From a bacterium (GTDB taxonomy: Bacteria > Patescibacteriota > Minisyncoccia > Phycocordibacterales > VMGT01), in contig JAHFLU010000005.1 in NCBI GenBank assembly GCA_023264615.1, positions 1 to 32,763 of the forward strand: a stretch of DNA of 32,763 nucleotides. The letters run 5' to 3'. Shown here piece by piece: positions 1-8,223 of the stretch (the stretch's first letter is position 1; every line of letters starts with the position of its first letter). A model generated the notes under the pieces. That model searched no databases. It had not been told where the DNA came from and saw nothing but the letters and a program-made list of their open reading frames with translations. Both the position numbers and the translations under genes were made by a program.

Positions 1-1962
1 GATAAGACCTTGGCGGATCGCATCCATCTTTAGACGAAGTGCTCGTATGAAGTCTGTCATGGCCTGTGCCAAGATGTTTGTACCTTCGATATCAATAGTT
101 ACGCCATCGTAACCGTGGATTGCAATATGCTCGGCGATGTTATTGATAAAGTCTGTTCTATTGATCATAACAGCAACGGTAATATCTTCGATATTCTGAT
201 CTCCACCGGCAATACTGAATGTCGCTAACTTGCCCGCTGCATGAACATTTTTGACGAACGCACTTTCTTCTATGGGAGACATCCCCATGAGCACGCCGCT
301 TGCGGAAACGGGCAATACAAAATAGGTTATTTCCGATGCATCATTGAGCGGAAGATTTTTTAAGGCTGCTGTATTCCAGTTGATAGCATTGAGCATGATA
401 TATTTTTCTGCTGTTGTGTCAGGCGGCGATGTTGGGGTTGGTTCAGGCGTGGGAATAGGGGTTCCCGTGCCCTCTTTTATATATTCAGACATATTGAATG
501 CGTCGATCTGAAGAACACCGAGTGATTTTAATACGTGAAAAAGAGTGAACTTACTTGCGTTTGTAGGTGTCGTGACTTGGATTGCAGAGGAAGTCCACGA
601 GGATGCTGCAGGAAGCGAAGCAATATGGCGGTATTCAATGTTGCTGTCAGAAGTCGTGAAGCGTGCGAGGAGGTCGGTTGGCGTGTTCGCTTTGTACAAA
701 TGAGACAAGTCATACGTTTTTCCGCCCGTTACAGGAACGTCTTCAAAATACCACTTTGCGTCACCATCGGTGTATGAAGTTATCTCGACTTTTGCCGCTT
801 TCGATCCGTCAGCTCCGGCGACAGGGTAGGTGAATGTGCGCTTGTTGGTACCCCACCCGCCACGGAACCAATTGAGAGGATCTCCGCTTGCACCGGTGGT
901 CTCAAGAGAAGGGTTTTTGATAAGGTTTGAAGGTGGCGGAAGTGGCGGAGGTGTTACGAGCAGGGGAGGCAGCGTCGTTGGTGCCATTGTAAATGAGTCT
1001 ATTTCAAGAGAGCCAGGGGAGTAGAGGATATGGAAAAGTGTCATAGATGTAACGTTTGCTGGAATAGTGATGTCCACCGATGACGTACTCCAATTTGATG
1101 CTTCCGGAAGCATCTTTTGATATTGGTACTGTATACCGTTTGGCCCCTTGAATCGGGCGGTCAATTCAGTCATGCGCGTCGCGCGGTACGTATGTGAAAT
1201 GGTATATTTTGTTCCTGGTTTCACGGGGACATCCTCAAAGTACCACTTTACATCGCCGCTTGTACGCGATGTCATTTCGACTTTTGCCGCCTTGCCACCA
1301 TCTTTGCCGAGGGTTGGATAGATATAGGTTCCATCGTTCGTACCCCAGCCGGCGCGGTGCCAATATTGCGGATCGCCATGAGTACCCACTATTTCAAATG
1401 AGGGGTTTTGTATAAGGTTTGTGGCCACTGCAGCAGCAGACATGTCGGTACCCCCTGTTTCTTCAATGGCAGGAGCTATTGCAGGCTGGAAAGGGGTTTC
1501 AGGCTCTGGCTGAAATGTTGTTTCCGGTTCTCCAAAAAGTTCCGTATCGGGGGAGTGGAGTGTGCCGCATGACGGGATATTGACAGCAATGGTTGGCGAC
1601 TCGACACCATGCCTATTCGACCCTCCTGCGATAATCTGATATTGATACATGTCGGGAGTGGTGGGGAACGTGGTATCAGTAAACGTAGTTTGTTCGAGAT
1701 TTTCTCCGACAGTACTCCACAAACCGTCTTCTTCCCCCATGCGCATAAGCGTATATGATTCCGCACTCTCGGTGTTTGTCCACGAAACGTCTGCATGCGG
1801 ACCTGTTTCTTCGCAAAGAACACGGACCGAAATCATCGGTTGTGTTGTTGCTCTTCGTGTGTCTAGGGTATCTTGCAGTGTTGCCCCTTGCGATTGATTG
1901 ACTGAAATATTTACAAAAAGAGCCAAGCAAATGCTGGCAAGTAATAGATAGCGCTGTAGCAT
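1..1962 (-). CDS. Secreted GH18-family (chitinase-like) protein, 3' end outside the window
   Basis: The reading frame runs 654 codons from the ATG at 1962 to the window edge without a stop, so the C-terminus is missing. Residues 1-26 form a signal peptide. A fibronectin-III-like stretch (about 44-130) comes next, then two homologous modules of about 145 residues (182-327 and 346-490). Both begin NLI(Q/K)NPS and share a KWYFEDVPV core, and resemble CBM4/9-type galactose-binding-like folds. Pro/Thr-rich linkers separate them. From about 515 a TIM-barrel start is visible with the GH18 signature YDGVTIDIEG: D619, D624 and the acid/base candidate E626 are present, but the middle Asp of DxxDxDxE is Thr622. 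The family hydrolyses chitin or peptidoglycan-type glycans, or only binds them. An extracellular role on a host or neighbour surface is inferred. No clear SD precedes the start. Confidence 0.8.
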   Translation of the reverse strand, partial: MLQRYLLLASICLALFVNISVNQSQGATLQDTLDTRRATTQPMISVRVLCEETGPHADVSWTNTESAESYTLMRMGEEDGLWSTVGENLEQTTFTDTTFPTTPDMYQYQIIAGGSNRHGVESPTIAVNIPSCGTLHSPDTELFGEPETTFQPEPETPFQPAIAPAIEETGGTDMSAAAVATNLIQNPSFEIVGTHGDPQYWHRAGWGTNDGTYIYPTLGKDGGKAAKVEMTSRTSGDVKWYFEDVPVKPGTKYTISHTYRATRMTELTARFKGPNGIQYQYQKMLPEASNWSTSSVDITIPANVTSMTLFHILYSPGSLEIDSFTMAPTTLPPLLVTPPPLPPPSNLIKNPSLETTGASGDPLNWFRGGWGTNKRTFTYPVAGADGSKAAKVEITSYTDGDAKWYFEDVPVTGGKTYDLSHLYKANTPTDLLARFTTSDSNIEYRHIASLPAASSWTSSAIQVTTPTNASKFTLFHVLKSLGVLQIDAFNMSEYIKEGTGTPIPTPEPTPTSPPDTTAEKYIMLNAINWNTAALKNLPLNDASEITYFVLPVSASGVLMGMSPIEESAFVKNVHAAGKLATFSIAGGDQNIEDITVAVMINRTDFINNIAEHIAIHGYDGVTIDIEGTNILAQAMTDFIRALRLKMDAIRQGLI

Positions 1963-2134
1963 GGTTGTTGTTCTGTTAGAATTTTTCTCCCGATAATATT
2001 TTCCCATTCAAATACTTTACTATACCGAAAGTGCTCTGAAACTAGCCGCTCTTCCAAAAGTATGTTGCTCTTTGTGAAAAACTTGAAATACCTCTATTTT
2101 GCGTCACTTGAAAAAGAAAATTTTTTGTACAGTG

Positions 2135-2788
2135 CTATTGTACATAGGGAAAAAGGTCTGATATGGGCGAAATATCGTCGAGCGTTGCAATTTCAATGTG
2201 TGGAAATACAGGTACTTGTGTATAGTACGGGCTATTTTTCCGGCGTATGCGGAATGTTGCCACATCTTCTCTATTGAGCCCGCTCTCGCGGATTGCATCG
2301 AGTTCAGTCGCTTTATCATCAATAAAGATACAAGGAGCACCATATCGTGCGAGCAACTGTTTCAATACACCGGATTTGTTATTCACGGTATCGAGAACGA
2401 ATATATCATCGTGCGGAACGTTGGCAATCTCAACTTTCTTTTTCTGAAATTCAGGTGTACCGACAGTAACAATGTAGATGGGAATGTTTGCCGCTTTCCA
2501 CATTGCCATTGCTTTCGCAGCTTCGGGATAACAGGTGACAGATGAGTGAAGCCATAAAACGACATCTCGTGCAATCGCTTCTTTATTGAGCGGCTCTGTT
2601 ACATACTCTTGTGCGACACGGAAGAGTCCTTCTGCAGAAAGACCGTGTTCTTTTTTGGTGCGTTCGTAAATCTCTCCTATTTTGCGCAGTGGAATACCAT
2701 TTTTGCGAAGTATGCGGAAAAGTACTTCTCTGCCGCCGCGGTGGTATGCAATGGTGTGGTCAAAATCAATGGCAATAAACTTCTTCAT
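2135..2788 (-). CDS. HAD-superfamily hydrolase
   Basis: This 217-residue protein has the haloacid dehalogenase motifs in order. Motif I is DFDHT with D8 as the nucleophile and D10 as the acid. Motif II is a Thr near 108 in IVTVGT. A Lys near 138 and the motif IV pair D157-D158 in FIDDKATELD follow. A helical cap of about 70 residues after motif I fits a small-molecule phosphatase of the subfamily I type. The substrate cannot be told. Its ATG overlaps the TGA of the upstream YvcK-like gene by 4 bp (ATGA), which indicates translational coupling and one transcript. A nucleotide or sugar-phosphate phosphatase linked to cell-wall precursor control would fit the neighbour, but this is inference. 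Confidence 0.85.
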   Translation of the reverse strand: MKKFIAIDFDHTIAYHRGGREVLFRILRKNGIPLRKIGEIYERTKKEHGLSAEGLFRVAQEYVTEPLNKEAIARDVVLWLHSSVTCYPEAAKAMAMWKAANIPIYIVTVGTPEFQKKKVEIANVPHDDIFVLDTVNNKSGVLKQLLARYGAPCIFIDDKATELDAIRESGLNREDVATFRIRRKNSPYYTQVPVFPHIEIATLDDISPISDLFPYVQ

Positions 2789-3756
2789 GATTTCTCAAAA
2801 ATTTGCATCAGGGTTCTCCCCAGTACCCGTTCATTGTGGCGTACCGGATTGCGTTCGAGGAGATCACCCTTTTTGGTGTTGTGGAGCGAATTCAACAAGA
2901 GGCGTTTGGGAATGTATGACGTATTCTTTATACCGTCAAATTTTACAAATGCGCGGTCATTTGCAACAAACGGCGCTGCGTGGGCACCTTTCGGTACTTT
3001 TGTATTATAAATCGTGTAATCAATGTTGCAGCGCAGAAGTTCCTCGAGTTTTTGCCGGAATGTTGCGACGTTCCAGCCAGCCGTGTGATTTTTCGTGGTT
3101 ACAAGATTGCAGACGTGGATCTTGACTGCGGAACTTTTTTTGATATTTTTTTGGATCCCAGGAACAAGGAGTGCAGGAACGATGCTCGAGTACCAGTCAC
3201 TGGGGGCAAATATAATTGCGTTTGCATTGCGGATCGCTCTCTCGGCCTGTGGGTTGGCGCGAGGGAGAGGATCAAGTTCAAGGCGGACATGTAAGGGAAG
3301 GGTCTCTTTGTGGATAGTACTTTGTCCGCGGATTGTTTTTTTCCCGATCCGCGCAATAAGAGTTGCTTTTTGCAGTGTCGTTGGATGTATCATACCCCGT
3401 GTATGGAAAAGTGTGCATGCATGGAGAAGTGCCTTTTCAAAACTCGCATGTTCTTTTTCAAGAGCGGCGAGCAGTATATTACCGACGTTGTGGCCGGCGA
3501 GAGTGCCTTTGGTGAACCGGTATTTGAGAAGACGTTCCGCGCCCGTCTTTTGATCAGCGAGCGCGATGATACATTGTCGTACGTCTCCCGCGGGCAGAAC
3601 ACCAAGTTCACGGCGCAAAATGCCGGTGGAGCCGCCGTCATCCATCATGGCAGGGAGTGCCGTGAGATGCAGGGGATATTTGCGGAGTGCGCGAAGGACG
3701 AGGGCGGTTCCTGTGCCTCCACCGATAACGACGATATTTTTGATGTTTTTTGCCAT
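2785..3756 (-). CDS. yvcK: YvcK/CofD-like protein (gluconeogenesis factor family)
   Basis: The N-terminus carries the nucleotide-binding GGGTGT loop (residues 12-17), followed by the family motifs MMDDGGSTG and GDVRQC and later GHNVGNILLAALE. These are typical of the YvcK/CofD family; YvcK proteins bind UDP-GlcNAc and influence carbon flow into peptidoglycan. The frame stays open upstream to 3846, but the ATG at 3756 starts MAKNIKNIVVIGGG, the normal family N-terminus, and leaves an intergenic space to the divergent gene at 3841. Length is 323 aa, usual for the family (about 310-330). It heads a two-gene unit with the HAD hydrolase. No SD is seen. Confidence 0.85.
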   Translation of the reverse strand: MAKNIKNIVVIGGGTGTALVLRALRKYPLHLTALPAMMDDGGSTGILRRELGVLPAGDVRQCIIALADQKTGAERLLKYRFTKGTLAGHNVGNILLAALEKEHASFEKALLHACTLFHTRGMIHPTTLQKATLIARIGKKTIRGQSTIHKETLPLHVRLELDPLPRANPQAERAIRNANAIIFAPSDWYSSIVPALLVPGIQKNIKKSSAVKIHVCNLVTTKNHTAGWNVATFRQKLEELLRCNIDYTIYNTKVPKGAHAAPFVANDRAFVKFDGIKNTSYIPKRLLLNSLHNTKKGDLLERNPVRHNERVLGRTLMQIFEKS

Positions 3757-3807
3757 ACAATCATTGTAACAATGTGGAGATACGAAAGGGCACCCCACCC
3801 GTTGGCA

Positions 3808-3816
3808 TGGTATCCT
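3808..3816 (+). promoter_or_regulatory. Extended -10 promoter candidate for the kinase gene
   Basis: TGG followed by TATCCT gives an extended -10 element 24 nt before the ATG at 3841. No -35 is recognisable. An AAGAAAGGA stretch between the two could act as an SD. Seen by eye only. Confidence 0.35.
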
Positions 3817-3840
3817 TTTGAAAGAAAGGAAAAATAATCT

Positions 3841-4398
3841 ATGCACAAGAATATCATTGGTGTTGTTGGAAGAAAACTTTCGGGCAAAGGAACATTTGGC
3901 GCGCTGTTCTCGGAAATCTGCGCTGATAAAAAAGTGGCACGCATGAGTTTTTCAGATGTTCTCCGAGATACACTGGTCGCGTGGGGTCTTCCCCTGACAC
4001 GGCATAACCTACAGCGGCTTGCGATTATCATGAATGATGAATTTGGCGAGGGGACCCTTACGCACGCGGTTCTCCTGCGGGTGGAAAAAGTTGATGCGGA
4101 TATAGTTATTCTTGATGGTATCCGCTGGCCCTCCGATCGGAACATGTTGCGGCAGAAACCAGGATTTCGCATGGTTTATATTATGGCGGATAGTGCTGTC
4201 CGTTATGCCCGCAGAAAAGCAGGACAGAAAGCAGGAGAGGCTGAAGTATCATTGCAGCAGTTTGAGGAAGAAGACAACGTGCTTACGGAGCAGTTGATTG
4301 AAGAAATCGGGGAGAGCGCCGATTACGTGATAGAAAACAATGGGACCGAAACAGAATTCCGCGAACGTGTACATGAGCTGTTTAGAAAAGACTCTTAG
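3841..4398 (+). CDS. P-loop nucleotide kinase-like protein
   Basis: This 185-residue protein opens with a Walker A loop GRKLSGKGT (G10-T18), followed by a hydrophobic strand ending in ILDGIRWPSD near residue 95 and an Arg-rich lid-like segment near 120 (RYARRKAGQK). This is the architecture of (deoxy)nucleoside monophosphate or dephospho-CoA kinase-like proteins, which move a phosphate from ATP to a small substrate in the cytosol. The exact substrate is not recognisable. The start is supported by an upstream GAAAGGA. It is divergent from yvcK and convergent with the glycosyltransferase, from which a shared hairpin separates it. Confidence 0.7.
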   Translation: MHKNIIGVVGRKLSGKGTFGALFSEICADKKVARMSFSDVLRDTLVAWGLPLTRHNLQRLAIIMNDEFGEGTLTHAVLLRVEKVDADIVILDGIRWPSDRNMLRQKPGFRMVYIMADSAVRYARRKAGQKAGEAEVSLQQFEEEDNVLTEQLIEEIGESADYVIENNGTETEFRERVHELFRKDS

Positions 4399-4401
4399 AA
4401 A

Positions 4402-4432
4402 TATGCCGTATCATTCAAAATGATACGGCATA
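4402..4432. terminator. Bidirectional hairpin terminator
   Basis: Arms 4402-4415 (TATGCCGTATCATT) and 4419-4432 are a perfect 14-bp inverted repeat with a 3-nt loop. It sits exactly between the convergent stops at 4398 and 4438. Confidence 0.8.
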
Positions 4433-4437
4433 CTGTA

Positions 4438-5949
4438 TTATATCTGCTCTATACGCTGTTTAAATTTGAGCAGATTGAGTGGCTCCTCAAGAGACAAGAG
4501 CTCGGTGCTTGTGTGGAGAGCAATGCTCCGTGGGAAAAGACCTTTCTTAATGATAGGGAAGAAACACAAAAGCATGAGTATGGTCCAGACGGTGTTAACA
4601 TAGAGGAAATAGGGAGAAAGAGTAGGACCATTATATGAAATATACCAAAGAAGAGCACCTGCATTAACGAGTACATACAGAAGATGCGGCAAGATACGCT
4701 TGATTTCAGTGTCCATGCTGGAGAATTTTTCAGTGACGCGGTAGCGCATGTCATTTGTGCATACCGCTTTCATGAGTGCGTGCAAGTATATAAATGAAAG
4801 TGCGCCCCAATATTGTGTGGAAACAAGCGAATTGCCATTAAGTCTATAGAAAAAAACAAGAAGTAAAGAAATGAACGTAACGCGAAAGTAAAGATACTGC
4901 AGCTCGTTTGCCACCATGTGCACGTTAAAAAAAAGCGCAATTGCAGGAAGGAGGAAAAGTGTTGCAACACCGAGCGCTGGCACGATGTATGCCCAGGCCA
5001 TTTCTGTATAGTGCATTTTTTGCCTAAACGAGAGGCCGGGCTCTAGAAAAGGTGATTTTTTAATGAAAAGGCGCAATGTATCAAGTGCCCATGTGCCGCG
5101 CTGTTTGTAGATCATAGGAATATCGAGAGGGGCGGTGCCGATGGTATAGGCTTTATTAATGTAGATGCTTTTCCAACCCCGAGAGTGAAGAACGTAGCTT
5201 GTATAGAGGTCTTCAACGATATTCCATGTTTGGAAGCCGCCGATGCTCAGAAGTGCGGTTCTCCGATAGAAGACGCCAGAGCCGCACGATATTGCGGCAT
5301 TGTCGGCATTCTTGCCTGCCTGCGCATGTTGGTAAAAGGCAATGTCATGGTTGAAGTCATTTATCGGAACATCAAATTGTTGACGGGTTGATATGATCGC
5401 TATGTTTTTGTCATTTCTGAAATATCCAAGCAGATCCTCTGCGATATTTGATGTTGCCACTTGGTCGGCATCAAGTACGAGGACGTACATTCCCTTTGAA
5501 TGTGCAAGGCCTGCGTTTAGGTTGCCAGCTTTTCGGTCGACTTTTTCATGACGGGAAATGTATGTGGCGCCATAAAATGCCGCTATCTTTTGCACATCTT
5601 CCCGCCCACCGTCATCGAGGATATACAGTTTTTTGTTTTGGTAGTTGATTTTTGATGCTGCTTCTACGGTGGGAGTAAATATCGAGAGAGGCTCATTGAC
5701 AACGGTTACAAAAATATCGAGCGATCCTTTTGGTGCCTGTTGGGTTCGAAATGTATGATCTTGCGTCCAATGATTGAAAATGAAGAGAAGAGCCGTAGAA
5801 CTCATGAGCATTTCGCAGACAAAGAGAATACCGCCAAAAATACCTTGAACCTGTCCGAAAAGCCAAAAGCTATATGCGCCAGTGGCGGCAACAATGGCTA
5901 TGCTAAGGGTTTTTGATACCGGATCCATAGTTTTTTTAAAAAGCCTCAT
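4438..5949 (-). CDS. Membrane glycosyltransferase family 2, cellulose-synthase-like
   Basis: Two N-terminal membrane helices (about residues 15-60) precede a cytosolic GT2 domain. This has the nucleotide-binding DDGG (112-115), the metal-binding DAD (160-162), a VED motif (Glu-Asp at 246-247, the TED equivalent) and QRGTW at 283-287 in place of QxxRW. About five further helices follow. This is the layout of processive BcsA/hyaluronan-synthase-like enzymes that polymerise UDP-sugars and extrude the chain. The Arg of QxxRW is Thr, so activity may differ. An upstream extension to 6006 is open but would leave only 2 bp to the opposing frame and would cover the promoter, so the ATG at 5949 is chosen (503 aa). 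A start at 5928 is also possible. A role in surface polysaccharide is inferred. Confidence 0.85.
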   Translation of the reverse strand: MRLFKKTMDPVSKTLSIAIVAATGAYSFWLFGQVQGIFGGILFVCEMLMSSTALLFIFNHWTQDHTFRTQQAPKGSLDIFVTVVNEPLSIFTPTVEAASKINYQNKKLYILDDGGREDVQKIAAFYGATYISRHEKVDRKAGNLNAGLAHSKGMYVLVLDADQVATSNIAEDLLGYFRNDKNIAIISTRQQFDVPINDFNHDIAFYQHAQAGKNADNAAISCGSGVFYRRTALLSIGGFQTWNIVEDLYTSYVLHSRGWKSIYINKAYTIGTAPLDIPMIYKQRGTWALDTLRLFIKKSPFLEPGLSFRQKMHYTEMAWAYIVPALGVATLFLLPAIALFFNVHMVANELQYLYFRVTFISLLLVFFYRLNGNSLVSTQYWGALSFIYLHALMKAVCTNDMRYRVTEKFSSMDTEIKRILPHLLYVLVNAGALLWYISYNGPTLSPYFLYVNTVWTILMLLCFFPIIKKGLFPRSIALHTSTELLSLEEPLNLLKFKQRIEQI

Positions 5950-5967
5950 GAAAAAGGCTGTGGTAAA

Positions 5968-5996
5968 ATAGTGCTTTTTGGAAACGAAAATGTCAA
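5968..5996 (-). promoter_or_regulatory. Promoter candidate for the glycosyltransferase
   Basis: On the minus strand a perfect TTGACA (5996-5991) stands 17 bp before a weak -10, CACTAT (5973-5968). The ATG at 5949 would then have a leader of roughly 12 nt. Confidence 0.45.
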
Positions 5997-6017
5997 ACAA
6001 GACCATGCATGGGAGCG

Positions 6018-6026
6018 TGGTATGAT
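6018..6026 (+). promoter_or_regulatory. Extended -10 promoter, probably leaderless start
   Basis: TGG-TATGAT forms an extended -10 ending 9 nt before the ATG at 6036. A normal transcription start would fall within a few bases of the start codon. Confidence 0.45.
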
Positions 6027-6035
6027 GAGATTCTT

Positions 6036-6893
6036 ATGGAATTTCGTGAAAATAAGGGCTCTATTTATGCAATTCTCGTACTTCTTTTCGTAACTATCGG
6101 TATTTGGTACGCTGTTCTGCTTGAAAACCCCAATAGAGAACTTACTGTTGCTTTTCTCGATATTGGTCAAGGAGATGCAATATACATTGAAGCCCCGAAC
6201 GGTAATCAAGCACTCATTGACGGAGGTAATGGAAAAACAGTACTCGCTGCACTCGGAGAGGTGATGCCGCTGTACGACAGATCTATTGATGTGGTGATTG
6301 GTACACATCCGGATCAGGATCATATCGGTGGTTTGCCGTTTGTACTTGAGAAATATGAGGTCGGTACATTTTTTGATCCCGGTGTTCAAAAAAAGTTAGG
6401 CAGCTATGATGCTTTACTTTCGGCAGTGCGCGAGAAACATGTTACGTATGTGCATGCGCGGCGTGGGCAAAAAATAATTCTTGATGACGGTGTTTTTCTC
6501 ACAATTTTGTTCCCTGATCGTAATTTGCCCTTTGTAGAAACAAATACTGCTTCAATAGTAGCAAAACTTTCCTACGGCAAGACCTCTTTTCTCTTTACGG
6601 GAGATTCACCGAAGAATATCGAACACTATTTAATAACGCTCGATGCTGCAGCGCTCGACACTGATGTTCTCAAGGTAGGACACCACGGATCACACACTTC
6701 TTCGGGTGAAAAATTTCTTAAAGCAGTCAGCCCTACGATTGCAGCGATATCTGCGGGTAAAAATAACCGCTATGGACACCCCCACAAAGAAGTTCTTGCA
6801 GGTCTTGCAGCGATTGGAGCGAATGTGCTCAAAACATACGAGAGAGGAACAATAGTCCTTTTCTCGGATGGGTCAAAGATTGGCTTAAAATAA
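6036..6893 (+). CDS. ComEC C-terminal-type metallo-beta-lactamase-fold protein
   Basis: A single N-terminal membrane helix (about 10-29) is followed by LDIGQGDA and the zinc-binding THPDQDHIGG motif (H91, D93, D95, H96). FTGDS and GHHGSHTS near residues 190 and 210 complete the metal site. This is the hydrolase domain found at the C-terminus of ComEC, here as a stand-alone membrane-anchored protein (285 aa) without the Competence channel domain. In ComEC the domain is thought to degrade the non-transported DNA strand. The start at 6036 is chosen over 6009 because an extended -10 box lies at 6018-6026 and the opposing gene needs promoter space. A nuclease or phosphodiesterase role outside the membrane is inferred. 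Confidence 0.85.
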   Translation: MEFRENKGSIYAILVLLFVTIGIWYAVLLENPNRELTVAFLDIGQGDAIYIEAPNGNQALIDGGNGKTVLAALGEVMPLYDRSIDVVIGTHPDQDHIGGLPFVLEKYEVGTFFDPGVQKKLGSYDALLSAVREKHVTYVHARRGQKIILDDGVFLTILFPDRNLPFVETNTASIVAKLSYGKTSFLFTGDSPKNIEHYLITLDAAALDTDVLKVGHHGSHTSSGEKFLKAVSPTIAAISAGKNNRYGHPHKEVLAGLAAIGANVLKTYERGTIVLFSDGSKIGLK

Positions 6894-6924
6894 GGCTATT
6901 TTTGATTTTTCCACAAAGAAATCC

Positions 6925-6952
6925 TTGACAGCGACCACAGAGGTGCTATAGT
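6925..6952 (+). promoter_or_regulatory. Sigma-70-type promoter upstream of rlpA-like gene
   Basis: TTGACA (6925-6930), a 16-bp spacer and TATAGT (6947-6952). Transcription would begin near 6959, about 97 nt before the RlpA-like start and before the hairpin at 6989-7018. Confidence 0.65.
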
Positions 6953-6988
6953 CAAGGCTACAACTGAATACATGAGATAATCATTATG

Positions 6989-7024
6989 GGAAGAAAAGGG
7001 GACCCTCCACTTTCTTCCTTTTTT
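6989..7024 (+). terminator. Terminator/attenuator hairpin in the rlpA leader
   Basis: GGAAGAAA (6989-6996) pairs perfectly with TTTCTTCC (7011-7018), followed directly by TTTTTT. It lies between the promoter at 6925-6952 and the gene at 7056, so it would end a transcript of about 65 nt unless read through. A 14-codon ORF (ATG 6986 to TGA 7030) covers the hairpin. Confidence 0.55.
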
Positions 7025-7055
7025 GTTTGAGACCCATTCATTCAGTTAAAAAATC

Positions 7056-7697
7056 ATGAAACAGAAGACGATAGTATTGGAGCAGATACTTCCTGTCTAC
7101 ATTGCGATCGAACTTGCGGCCGTCGCGCTGTCGGTTTCCGTTATATTGTGGTTTGTTCCGTTTTGGAGCGAACTTACAAATCGTGGAGCTGTAAGCGAGC
7201 GTTCTTTCATTTCCTCGCTTCTTTCAATCGAGAAAGTTAAGAGCGTGAATCTTTCCTATTATGGCAAGGAATATAGAATCGAAACGGCGGCTGACAACCT
7301 TGCGCAGTTTGCAGAGCTCAATCCATTCATTTACCGCTACGGTACAGAGGATGAGTTACGCAAGGTGTCGTTTGAAGATGGGGGGCATGTTGTATTGCCT
7401 CTTGATCAGTATGAGATTGGTATGGCGAGCTGGTATGGGTCGTATTTCCAAGGACGTTCGACGGCAAGCACCGAGCCCTATGACATGTATGGTATGACGG
7501 CTGCACACAAGGAATTGCCACTTGGTACGGTCGTTCGTGTAACAAACCTTGATAACATGAAGCACGTAATTGTCCGTATCAATGATCGGGGTCCGTATGT
7601 TGGCGATCGTATTATTGACATGACATACGAGGGTGCTCGCCAACTAGGCTATGTTGGGACCGGACTTGCAAACGTGCTTATTGAGGTTGTCGAATAA
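7056..7697 (+). CDS. rlpA: RlpA-like double-psi beta-barrel protein
   Basis: The protein is 213 aa with one membrane helix at about 12-36 and an extracytoplasmic part ending in an RlpA domain (about 125-213). ASWYG, the TAAHK and LPLGT segments, VRVTNL and INDRGP match the family closely, including the Asp of NDRGP. RlpA proteins bind, and in some species cleave, peptidoglycan glycan strands at the septum. A transmembrane anchor replaces the usual lipoprotein signal; no lipobox Cys is seen. Residues 60-120 are not recognised. No SD precedes the ATG. Expression may depend on the leader hairpin at 6989-7024. Confidence 0.9.
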   Translation: MKQKTIVLEQILPVYIAIELAAVALSVSVILWFVPFWSELTNRGAVSERSFISSLLSIEKVKSVNLSYYGKEYRIETAADNLAQFAELNPFIYRYGTEDELRKVSFEDGGHVVLPLDQYEIGMASWYGSYFQGRSTASTEPYDMYGMTAAHKELPLGTVVRVTNLDNMKHVIVRINDRGPYVGDRIIDMTYEGARQLGYVGTGLANVLIEVVE

Positions 7698-7805
7698 ATA
7701 ATAGCGTATTGAAATAAAAATATATGACGTAATAACAGCAAAAAGGGGCAAAAGGGGTGAAATTATCAGTTAGGTATACACCAATGTACAACCATAACGA
7801 CGACT

Positions 7806-8156
7806 ATGATTTCATCAAAAACGAGAAAACTCTTCAGGTTAAGCATGCTTCTCACGATTGCGTCCGCGTTATCGATATTGCTCGCAACATTGCCCCTACT
7901 TTTACTATTACCACATATATATGTAACGATAGTTCTGATTGTCTTTGTCAAAACTCTCCTTATATTCTCCGTTATGGACTATAGTTTGAGTGTTTGGGAG
8001 GCACGGCCGCTTACAAACCTTGCCACCGAATGCAAAAAACTCTACATCGATATCGCAGAACCCGTAAAAGGTCTTTATGTGTCTGTACACCCTGGAAGTC
8101 TCGCTGTTTTTAACGAGTTTGTTGTCTATGTGCTAACCTTCCCCGGACTTACATAG
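7806..8156 (+). CDS. Small hydrophobic membrane protein, unknown
   Basis: I do not recognise this 116-residue ORF. Residues 10-60 are almost continuously hydrophobic and form two probable membrane helices; the last 50 residues are soluble-like. No SD or convincing promoter is seen, although the upstream region is AT-rich. It lies in the same direction after the RlpA-like gene and ends 35 bp before the promoter of the structured RNA. It could be a chance ORF, but the membrane profile makes a real gene somewhat more likely. Confidence 0.45.
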   Translation: MISSKTRKLFRLSMLLTIASALSILLATLPLLLLLPHIYVTIVLIVFVKTLLIFSVMDYSLSVWEARPLTNLATECKKLYIDIAEPVKGLYVSVHPGSLAVFNEFVVYVLTFPGLT

Positions 8157-8190
8157 AGGGGATAGACAAAAGTTATCCACAGGGATCTTC

Positions 8191-8218
8191 TTGACGCCAT
8201 ATGTATCGCTGCTACACT
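8191..8218 (+). promoter_or_regulatory. Promoter of the structured RNA
   Basis: TTGACG (8191-8196), a 16-bp spacer and TACACT (8213-8218) predict a transcription start near 8224. The start falls at the first base-paired element of the following RNA. Confidence 0.55.
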
Positions 8219-8223
8219 TAGAC

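Noticed and set aside
2117-2144. TGTACA repeats near 2126-2143 as a terminator of the HAD gene
   Set aside because: The repeat is short, overlaps the stop codon, and on the minus strand is followed by A before T.
5950-6035. Longest possible starts of the divergent genes at 6006 and 6009
   Set aside because: They would leave 2 bp between the start codons and cover the visible promoter boxes.
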